Below, piece by piece: positions 58,069-64,000 of a DNA stretch of 64,000 bases (positions are counted from its first letter, which is position 1; each line of letters starts with the position of its first letter). The translations under genes and the position numbers were made by a program. Below the pieces are notes generated by a model. It did not search any database and was not told where the DNA came from. It was given only the letters and a program-made list of their open reading frames with translations. The stretch is from an uncultured Prevotellaceae bacterium (GTDB lineage: Bacteria > Bacteroidota > Bacteroidia > Bacteroidales > Bacteroidaceae). Where the stretch lies: contig CACYME010000001.1 of assembly GCA_902775475.1 (NCBI GenBank), positions 1 through 64,000 of the forward strand, written 5' to 3'.

Positions 58069-58598
58069 TCCCGTCGGCGTTTTATTTCATCACGCAATTG
58101 CGAGGCCAGCTCATAGTTCTCGTCCTCCACCGCAGACTTCAGTGCCAACTTCAGTCGTGCCGTGTCCATCGTATTGATGGGAATCGACACACCAGAAGCA
58201 TGCTCATCGAACGGTACGCTCTGCCGTTCCATCAGGCGGTCTTCAATATAGAGGGGCACCTTTGAGATAAGGCTTAGCAAGATAGCGTCGCTGATCCTTA
58301 TCCTCTGGCTCTCACCACTCTGCGTGTCCATCAGCATCACTTGGTACTGCCCATCGTAGATGCCGACTATCATCATCTCATAAGTAGACGGAAGCAGCTT
58401 GACCAAGACCTCCGGCAACAGCGTCCGGCACACCTCGCGCTTGCCGTTCAGCCGCATCATCATCTGCTTCGTCATGTCATGGTCGCACACCACTGACAGC
58501 GTCCGTCGCTGTTCCAAATCAGTGAGCAGCACTACAGACAATTCATCTGTGCCGACAATCTGCCGTATGTTTTCAAATCTCAGCAGTGTGCGTTTCAT
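58065..58598 (-). CDS. Bifunctional nuclease (DUF151/BFN) protein with UVR motif
   Basis: A 177-residue protein. Residues 1-130 are the DUF151/BFN domain (LLPSTYEMMIVGIYDGQY, RISDAILLSLISKVPLY), and the C-terminal 35 residues (ALKSAVEDENYELASQLRDE) form a UVR motif like those in UvrB. BFN proteins have been linked to nuclease activity in plants, and this fusion is common in Bacteroidota. The ATG at 58598 is chosen; the frame extends upstream into the transporter gene. Confidence 0.85.
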   Translation of the reverse strand: MKRTLLRFENIRQIVGTDELSVVLLTDLEQRRTLSVVCDHDMTKQMMMRLNGKREVCRTLLPEVLVKLLPSTYEMMIVGIYDGQYQVMLMDTQSGESQRIRISDAILLSLISKVPLYIEDRLMERQSVPFDEHASGVSIPINTMDTARLKLALKSAVEDENYELASQLRDEIKRRRE

Positions 58599-58603
58599 GT
58601 TCT

Positions 58604-59911
58604 CTATTTCTTTTCGGGTTTGAACACCAGTGCAAAGGCTACGCCCACGGCGAGTGCAAATGCTGCAAAGATGAACCAGCAAGCCTGCCAGTTGCCCAGC
58701 AGATAGCCGTTGTCCCACTGGCAATAGTGGTTCACAATCTCGCCAGCTATCAGCGTTCCCACAGTAGCACCGATTCCGTTAGTCATCATCATGAACAAGC
58801 CCTGTGCCGACGCCTTCACCGACGACTCGCATTCCTGGTCTACGAAGATGCCGCCCGACACATTGAAGAAGTCGAAGGCCACTCCGTAGACGATGCACGA
58901 CAGCACGAAGAGCAGCACGCCCGGCATTGCGGGATTGCCCACGCCGAAGGAGCCAAAGCGGAACACCCATGCGAACATCGACATGAGCATCACCACCTTG
59001 ATGCCATAACGTTTCAGGAAGAACGGAATCAACAGGATGCACAGGGCCTCGCTAATCTGAGACAAGGAGGTGAGCAGCGTAGCATTATTGGCGGCAAAGG
59101 TATCGGCAAAGGCTGCATCACCCTTAAAGCTCGTGATGAAAGGACCGGCATAGCCGTTGGTCACCTGCAGGCACATGCCCAGCAATGCCGAGAAGATAAA
59201 GAACAGCGCCATCTTCTTGCGCTTGAACAGCTTGAAGGCGTTCAGACCCAGCGTCTCGGCCAGCGAGGCAGCCTTCTCGCTCTTGTTCAACCTGCATTCC
59301 GGCAACGTGAAGCAATAGGCGCAGAGCACGAAGCTGAGGAAGCCCGACACGAAGAACTGCATATACGTGTACTGGAACTTATGCGGATTGTCTGCCAGTG
59401 TGAACGAGAAGCCTCCATCGTCCCACACTGCGCAATTGACGAACCACATCGTAGCGATGAAGCCCACCGTTCCGAGCACGCGAATGGGCGGGAAGTCCTT
59501 CACCGTGTCCAGCCCATTATCCTTCAGAATGGTAAAGGCCGTAGTATTTGCCAGCGCAATCGTAGGCATGAAGAACGCCACGCTAAGCGTGTACATGGCA
59601 ATGAAAGCCGACTTATTGGGCAGTTCATTCCCGAAGCCTGCCGACATGCCCATCCACCAGCAGCAGAGCATGGCCACCCCGGCTACCAGATGGCAGAGTC
59701 CCAGCAAGCGCTGCGGCTGAATGTACTTGTCGGCCACGATGCCCATCAGCGTAGGCATGAAGATGGACACGATGCCCTGAATGGCATAGAACCAGGAAAT
59801 CTCGCTACCCAGACCAGCCACGCCCAGGTAGTTTCCCATACACGTAAGATAAGCTCCCCAAACGGCAAACTCGAGGAAGTTCATCACAGACAGACGTACT
59901 TTCAAATTCAT
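58604..59911 (-). CDS. Nucleoside:H+ symporter family MFS transporter
   Basis: A 435-residue inner-membrane protein with 12 predicted helices. The start MNLKVRLSVMNFLEFAVWGA, then GIVADKYIQPQRLLGLCH between helices 2 and 3 and the halves joined by a loop around 200-230 (LNKSEKAASLAETLGLNAFK) match the NupG/nucleoside-permease group. It would import nucleosides. It ends five bases before the BFN start codon and follows the small gene at 59926. Confidence 0.88.
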   Translation of the reverse strand: MNLKVRLSVMNFLEFAVWGAYLTCMGNYLGVAGLGSEISWFYAIQGIVSIFMPTLMGIVADKYIQPQRLLGLCHLVAGVAMLCCWWMGMSAGFGNELPNKSAFIAMYTLSVAFFMPTIALANTTAFTILKDNGLDTVKDFPPIRVLGTVGFIATMWFVNCAVWDDGGFSFTLADNPHKFQYTYMQFFVSGFLSFVLCAYCFTLPECRLNKSEKAASLAETLGLNAFKLFKRKKMALFFIFSALLGMCLQVTNGYAGPFITSFKGDAAFADTFAANNATLLTSLSQISEALCILLIPFFLKRYGIKVVMLMSMFAWVFRFGSFGVGNPAMPGVLLFVLSCIVYGVAFDFFNVSGGIFVDQECESSVKASAQGLFMMMTNGIGATVGTLIAGEIVNHYCQWDNGYLLGNWQACWFIFAAFALAVGVAFALVFKPEKK

Positions 59912-59925
59912 ATCTTCAGATGTTT

Positions 59926-60138
59926 TTAGTTAATCAGTACATTATTATAATATGCGCGCAAGCATCCTTCACTGTCTCGGCGCAACACCACCTCTCCTGG
60001 CATCCACTCGGTGCAGGGCAATTCCTGAGTCAGGGCGTAGCACTTCACCACCACTCCTGAGTGAATCTCCACCACCGATAGAGTCCTTCGGGAGTTGTCC
60101 TCCAATACTATCTCGTGCGAGGCTATCCGTCGGTTCAT
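59926..60138 (-). CDS. 70-residue protein overlapping the DUF4296 gene in another frame
   Basis: A frame of 70 residues (MNRRIASHEIVLEDNSRRTL ... ELPCTEWMPGEVVLRR ... YYNNVLIN) shaped like a small beta protein. Most of it (59969-60138, 170 bp) overlaps the C-terminal coding part of the DUF4296 gene. I recall similar ~70-residue proteins (SHEIVL..., LP-x-TEW-x-PG) in this position in Prevotella. It begins at an ATG and ends 14 bases before the transporter gene. Function unknown; reality of the gene is likely but not proven. Confidence 0.6.
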   Translation of the reverse strand: MNRRIASHEIVLEDNSRRTLSVVEIHSGVVVKCYALTQELPCTEWMPGEVVLRRDSEGCLRAYYNNVLIN

Positions 60139-60916
60139 AATCAGCAGGTTTTGTATGGAAACGAATCAGTTGCACATTGTTCAGGAACAGCAGTCGCGTG
60201 GTCGTCGTTTTCTCGCTTCCGCCGTCTAAGTAGAAGAAGCCTTTAATCGTCTTGATGGTGCGCGTTGTGTCCTCGTTCAGCCTAAGCTGGTTCACCCCCG
60301 ACGTTGAGAAGTGTTGGTTGCTGCTCACCACGGTGTCACCATAGTCAACAGCCATATAGGCGATGCCTGTTTTCGCTCCCGACTGATACATGTAGTCGCT
60401 CACGTACATCAGCATCAGGCGGTCGCCCTTTCTGAAGGTGGAGTCACCTTCGATATTGAACTCCCAGCGATTGTACGGAGGTGCTGGCAACAGCAAGGCC
60501 ACAGGCCTGTCCTGCCAGATGTTGGCCGTGTCACCCGTAGCGCTGTAAGAGGCATACTTTCCAATCTCTCCTTCCGAGGCGCCCAGCACGAGCGCCTGCT
60601 CGTCGAGGCGGTCGCTCACCCGCTCGAACACGGCATCGAAGCGGTCGGCACGCGTATAGTAGTAGACCAGCGACGAGTCGAACAACTCCTGGGTCACGCC
60701 ATGCTTCTTCAGCACGGCCTCCAGGTAGAGGGCAGTCCGGTATTCCCGCTCGCTATAGGGCACGCTCCCCTGTTGCGCAAGCGCCTTGGCCATATAGTAG
60801 TCCACCAGTATATCCTCCATATCGTCGGGCTGGATATACTGCTTCGGCGTGCCTGGCACACATGCTGCCACGAATGCCAGCAGGCCGGCCACTATCATCG
60901 CGCGGGCTTTATTCAC
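59969..60916 (-). CDS. DUF4296 lipoprotein
   Basis: A 315-residue protein with a lipoprotein signal (GLLAFVAAC, Cys at 19). QYIQPDDMEDILVDYYMAKA (about 26-45), SEREYRTALYLEAVLKKHGV and SLVYYYTRADRFDAVFERVS form the DUF4296 domain (to about 110). A beta-rich middle follows, and the last 60 residues (GGQLPKDSIGGGDSLRSGGE...) are low complexity where the 70-residue gene overlaps. Function unknown. Its start overlaps lspA by eight bases. Confidence 0.85.
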   Translation of the reverse strand: MNKARAMIVAGLLAFVAACVPGTPKQYIQPDDMEDILVDYYMAKALAQQGSVPYSEREYRTALYLEAVLKKHGVTQELFDSSLVYYYTRADRFDAVFERVSDRLDEQALVLGASEGEIGKYASYSATGDTANIWQDRPVALLLPAPPYNRWEFNIEGDSTFRKGDRLMLMYVSDYMYQSGAKTGIAYMAVDYGDTVVSSNQHFSTSGVNQLRLNEDTTRTIKTIKGFFYLDGGSEKTTTTRLLFLNNVQLIRFHTKPADYEPTDSLARDSIGGQLPKDSIGGGDSLRSGGEVLRPDSGIALHRVDARRGGVAPRQ

Positions 60917-61538
60917 GTTTCAGCGATATTTTTGTCAGTTCCTTTCTATAGAAGAGTAGCAGCGCCACCACCCCCACGGAGATGCTTGAATCAGCGAAGT
61001 TGAACACCGGGCTGAAGAAGATGAACTCCTCGCCACCGCAGAAGGGCATCCACGAGGGCCATGTGGTCTGAATGATGGGGAAGTAGAACATGTCCACCAC
61101 CCTGCCAAAGAGGAACGGCGCATAGCCGTTGCCCAGTCCTACCCACTGGCTGACGTGACTGGGCGTAGAGGCATCGAAGCCCAGCCCGTAGAACATGCAG
61201 TCGATGAGGTTGCCTGCCGCACCGGCGAGCACCATCGAGAGGCAGACGATGTAGCCCCAGCGGGCTTTCCTGCCGGCCTCAAGCCAGATGTAGTAGCTGA
61301 GGAAGCAGATGGCCACCACGCGGAACAGCGACAGCGCCAGTTTCGAGCCTATCTGCATGCCCCATGCCATGCCGTTGTTCTCAATGAAGGTAATGTAGAA
61401 CCAGTCGGTCACCCGGATGCTTTCGTGCAGTTCCATGCCGGTCTTCACCCAGATTTTGATGAGCTGGTCAATGAGCAGGATGGCGGCAACGATTACTGCC
61501 GCCATCCATCCTCTTGTCAAGAAATGCTGCTGTTTCAC
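60909..61538 (-). CDS. lspA: Lipoprotein signal peptidase (signal peptidase II)
   Basis: A 209-residue inner-membrane aspartic protease with four spans. The catalytic aspartates are in GAAGNLIDCMFYGL (about 113-126) and VFNFADSSISVGV (about 176-188). It cuts lipoprotein signals after lipid attachment. It is longer than E. coli LspA (164 residues), with inserts between the conserved motifs as usual in Bacteroidota. It overlaps the DksA-like gene by four bases and sits in the ileS-dksA-lspA order typical of the group. Confidence 0.95.
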   Translation of the reverse strand: MKQQHFLTRGWMAAVIVAAILLIDQLIKIWVKTGMELHESIRVTDWFYITFIENNGMAWGMQIGSKLALSLFRVVAICFLSYYIWLEAGRKARWGYIVCLSMVLAGAAGNLIDCMFYGLGFDASTPSHVSQWVGLGNGYAPFLFGRVVDMFYFPIIQTTWPSWMPFCGGEEFIFFSPVFNFADSSISVGVVALLLFYRKELTKISLKRE

Positions 61539-61921
61539 TTCCGTTTCTTCTCCAGTTCTTTCGACTCCACACTCAGTGTGGCGTGCGGCACGGCACGCAG
61601 CCGCTCAGCGGGAATCAGTTTTCCGGTAATGCGGTCGATGCCGTAGGTCTTGTTATCGATGCGCACGAGTGCAGCCTTCAGCCCCTGGATGAACTTCTGC
61701 TGTCTGGAAGCGAACTTCATGAGGTCTTCCTTCGACTGCGCCTCGCTGCCCTCCTCCAATGCCTTGTAGGTTGGCGACGTGTCGTCCACGTCGTTCGAGT
61801 CGCGGTTCGTCAGCGTGTCCATCATCTGGTCGTAGTCACGCTTGGCCAGGGCCAGTTTGTCGAGAATAATCTGACGGAACTCCTCGAGTTCCTCATCAGT
61901 GTAACGTGTTTTCTCTGCCAT
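61535..61921 (-). CDS. DksA/TraR-family protein lacking the zinc cysteines
   Basis: A 128-residue protein. An N-terminal coiled-coil pair (about 5-95: EELEEFRQIILDKLALAKRD, then SKEDLMKFASRQQKFIQGLK) precedes the C-terminal globular part TYGIDRITGKLIPAERLRAVPHATLSVESK. That keeps the DksA/TraR fold signature (G-K-x-I-P-x-E-R-L-x-A-x-P) but has none of the four zinc-ligand cysteines. DksA-like proteins bind RNA polymerase in the secondary channel. The ATG at 61921 is preferred over a TTG two codons upstream. It lies seven bases after ileS. Confidence 0.85.
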   Translation of the reverse strand: MAEKTRYTDEELEEFRQIILDKLALAKRDYDQMMDTLTNRDSNDVDDTSPTYKALEEGSEAQSKEDLMKFASRQQKFIQGLKAALVRIDNKTYGIDRITGKLIPAERLRAVPHATLSVESKELEKKRK

Positions 61922-61928
61922 AATCAAT

Positions 61929-64000
61929 CTAGCTTTTAGTTATCTGGATGTTTAGTGTATAGTCGTCGAGCGTCACCTCCTGCCCGTCGTTGGTTTCCAC
62001 ACGGATGTCGTCGGCCAGCACCTGCGACTTGATGTAGTCGCCGAAGGCGGCAACGGCCTTCTCCACCTCGTCGCGTGGCGAGATGCTCACGCCGATGCGG
62101 TCGGTGATGGCCAGTCCGCTGTCCTTGCGCAGGTTCTGGATGCGGTTCACCAGCTCGCGTGCCAGGCCTTCCTGTCGCAGCTCGTCGGTGAGTTCTATCT
62201 CCAGTGCCACGGTCAGCGAGCCTTCGTTGGCCACGAGCCATCCGGGCATGTCCTCGCTGATGATGTCCACGTCGGCAGCCTCCACGGTCAGCTCCTGTCC
62301 TTCCACGCTGATGCCGATGGTGCCATTGGCCTCCAGCTGGGCAATCTGCTCCTGGCTGAGGGCATCCACGGCTGCGGCCACGCTCTTCATGAGCTTGCCG
62401 AACTTCTTGCCCATCACGCGGAAGTTGCACTTCACCTTCTTCACCAGGAGTCCCTGTCCTTCCACGAACTTCAGTTCCTTCACGTTCACCTCGTTCAGCA
62501 CCAGGTTGCGCACCTGCTCAATGGCCTCGCGCTGGGCGTCGTCCACGGCAGGAATCATGAGGCACTGCAGGGGCTGCTTCACCTTGATGTTCACCTTGCG
62601 GCGCAGGGCGAGCACCATCGACGTAATCTTCTGTGCCATCTCCATGCGCATCTCCAGCTGAGCGTCGAAGGCAGCCTCGTCGGCCACGGGGAAGTCGTCC
62701 AGATGCACGCTGTCCTTCTGGCCGCCCAGGTCACGATAGAGCTGGTCGGCATAGAAGGGGGCGAAGGGTGCGAGCAGCTTGGCCACCGTCATCAGGCAGG
62801 TGTAGAGGGTGTCGAAGGCCGAGCGCTTGTCGGCATCCATCTCCTTGCCCCAGAAGCGCTTGCGGTTCAGGCGGACATACCAGTTGGAGAGGTCGTCGTT
62901 GACGAAGGTGTCAATCAGTCGGCCAGCGCGTGTGGGGTCGAAATTGTCCATCTCCTCGGTCACCCGCTTCACGAGGGTGTTCAGGCAGGAGAGAATCCAG
63001 CGGTCGATCTCGGGGCGGTCGGTGGGTTGCGACAGAGTCGCAACAGACGGTGAATAGTCGTCGACGTTGGCGTAGAGGGCGAAGAAGGAGTAGGTGTTGT
63101 AGAGGGTGCCGAAGAACTTGCGGCGCACCTCAGCGACGCCCTCGGGGTCGAACTTCAGGTTGTCCCAGGGCTCCGAGTTGGTCATCATGTAGAAGCGCAC
63201 GGCGTCGGAGCCGTACTTCTCGATCATGTCAAAGGGATTCACCACGTTGCCCTTCGTCTTCGACATCTTCTCGCCCTTGGCGTCGAGCACCAGTCCGGTG
63301 GAGACGACGTTTCGGAAGGCCACGGAGTCGAAGATCATCGTGGCGATGGCGTGCAGGGTGAAGAACCAGCCGCGCGTCTGATCCACGCCCTCGTTGATGT
63401 AGTCGGCGGGATAGAACTTCCGCTCGTCGATGAGCTCGCGGTTCTCGAAGGGGTAGTGCAGCTGTGCGTAGGGCATGGCGCCGCTGTCGAACCAGACGTC
63501 CATCAGGTCGCTCTCGCGCTGCATGGGCTTCCCGCTGGGCGAGACGAGCACGATGCGGTCCACGTAGGGCCGGTGCAGGTCTATGCGGTCGTAGTTCTCC
63601 TGGCTCATGTCGCCGGGCACGAAGCCCTGCTCCTTCAGCGGGTTGCTGGCCATGATGCCGGCGCTGACGGCTTTCTCTATCTCGTTGTAGAGCTCCTCGA
63701 CGCTGCCGATGCAGAGCTCCTCGCGCGTCTCGCGGTTGCGCCAGATGGGCAGCGGCGTGCCCCAGAAGCGCGAGCGCGAGAGGTTCCAGTCGTTCAGGTT
63801 CTCCAGCCAGTTGCCGAAGCGTCCGCTGCCCGTCGACTCCGGGTGCCAGCAGATGGTGCGGTTCAGCTCGCTCATGCGCTCCTTCATGGCGGTGCTGCGG
63901 ATGAACCACGAGTCGAGGGGATAGTAGAGCACGGGGTAGTTGGTGCGCCAGCAGTGGGGGTAGTTGTGCACGTGCTTCTCCACCTTGATGGTCGTTCCCT
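61929..64000 (-). CDS. ileS: Isoleucine--tRNA ligase, C-terminal part (cut by window edge)
   Basis: About 690 residues, open to the window end, so the N-terminal third (HIGH motif and most of the editing domain) is outside. HVHNYPHCWRTNYPVLYYPLDSWF, the zinc-site-adjacent GVDQTRGWFFTLHAI and the KMSKTKGNVVNPF loop with its PFDMIEKYGSDAVRFYM are visible. The anticodon-binding helical domain and a final DUF5915-like extension follow. It charges tRNA-Ile. It heads the tightly packed minus-strand run. Confidence 0.96.
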   Translation of the reverse strand, partial: GTTIKVEKHVHNYPHCWRTNYPVLYYPLDSWFIRSTAMKERMSELNRTICWHPESTGSGRFGNWLENLNDWNLSRSRFWGTPLPIWRNRETREELCIGSVEELYNEIEKAVSAGIMASNPLKEQGFVPGDMSQENYDRIDLHRPYVDRIVLVSPSGKPMQRESDLMDVWFDSGAMPYAQLHYPFENRELIDERKFYPADYINEGVDQTRGWFFTLHAIATMIFDSVAFRNVVSTGLVLDAKGEKMSKTKGNVVNPFDMIEKYGSDAVRFYMMTNSEPWDNLKFDPEGVAEVRRKFFGTLYNTYSFFALYANVDDYSPSVATLSQPTDRPEIDRWILSCLNTLVKRVTEEMDNFDPTRAGRLIDTFVNDDLSNWYVRLNRKRFWGKEMDADKRSAFDTLYTCLMTVAKLLAPFAPFYADQLYRDLGGQKDSVHLDDFPVADEAAFDAQLEMRMEMAQKITSMVLALRRKVNIKVKQPLQCLMIPAVDDAQREAIEQVRNLVLNEVNVKELKFVEGQGLLVKKVKCNFRVMGKKFGKLMKSVAAAVDALSQEQIAQLEANGTIGISVEGQELTVEAADVDIISEDMPGWLVANEGSLTVALEIELTDELRQEGLARELVNRIQNLRKDSGLAITDRIGVSISPRDEVEKAVAAFGDYIKSQVLADDIRVETNDGQEVTLDDYTLNIQITKS

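Overview
The window looks like a chromosomal segment of a Bacteroidales bacterium, most likely Prevotella or a close relative in Prevotellaceae. The reasons are Bacteroidota-type promoters (TAnnTTTG at -7, often with TTTG 19-20 bases upstream) instead of sigma70 boxes, mostly weak Shine-Dalgarno sites, a PorD/DUF4835 type IX secretion gene, type III glutamine synthetase, a BspA-like surface protein, and lineage families (DUF3127, DUF4468, DUF3256, DUF4296, DUF1599, a DoxX-like BT_3928 protein). No tRNA, rRNA, CRISPR array, transposase or phage gene was seen.

Layout. 1-3.3 kb: end of a probable SWIM-type protein, a BASS transporter, decayed superoxide dismutase and YraN remnants, and an AlkD-type DNA repair gene. 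3.3-14 kb: the main accessory locus, a membrane-anchored beta-propeller/LytTR regulator divergent from a probable operon of a BspA-like surface protein, a 55-residue peptide and a 1574-residue secreted repeat protein. 14-29 kb: housekeeping genes (porD, coaBC, a DnaQ-like exonuclease, dnaN, DUF3127), a Na+-translocating decarboxylase cluster without its carboxyltransferase, an AspT/YidE-type transporter, valS and an FAD enzyme. 30-36 kb: the threonine operon (thrA, a phosphoglycerate-mutase-like gene, thrC), then an unusual FetAB-like ABC pair. 37-44 kb: a coiled-coil protein, a membrane protein/winged-helix pair, the agmatine-to-putrescine genes aguA-aguB, and glnN. 44-48 kb, minus strand: folE, a SPOR protein, tpiA, a DoxX protein, DUF1599 and a small lipoprotein. 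49-56 kb: cca, mazG, rnz, a tiny secreted protein, an L,D-transpeptidase and an ECF sigma operon. 56-64 kb: a tightly packed minus-strand run from ileS (cut by the window edge) through a DksA-like protein, lspA, DUF4296, a nucleoside transporter, a bifunctional-nuclease protein, rsmE, an ABC ATPase and DUF3256.

The least expected content is non-coding. Four kinds of repeated structure recur: (1) three diverged copies of a 400-500 bp AT-rich element with a conserved order of blocks and a hairpin core (29.15-29.64, 39.04-39.48, 48.53-48.93 kb); (2) palindromes with constant outer flanks and variable inner stems whose right half is a consensus promoter (upstream of thrA and aguA); (3) AT-rich short tandem repeats, often arranged as inverted arms, packed tightly between genes and in places read as protein, supplying signal-peptide cores, C-terminal tails or an internal loop; (4) a perfect 34-bp inverted repeat at 19145-19226. 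In the accessory locus, two exact AGTTCGTCA repeats at 21-bp spacing, the geometry expected of a LytTR site, lie upstream of the surface-protein promoter, which suggests that the adjacent regulator controls that operon directly.
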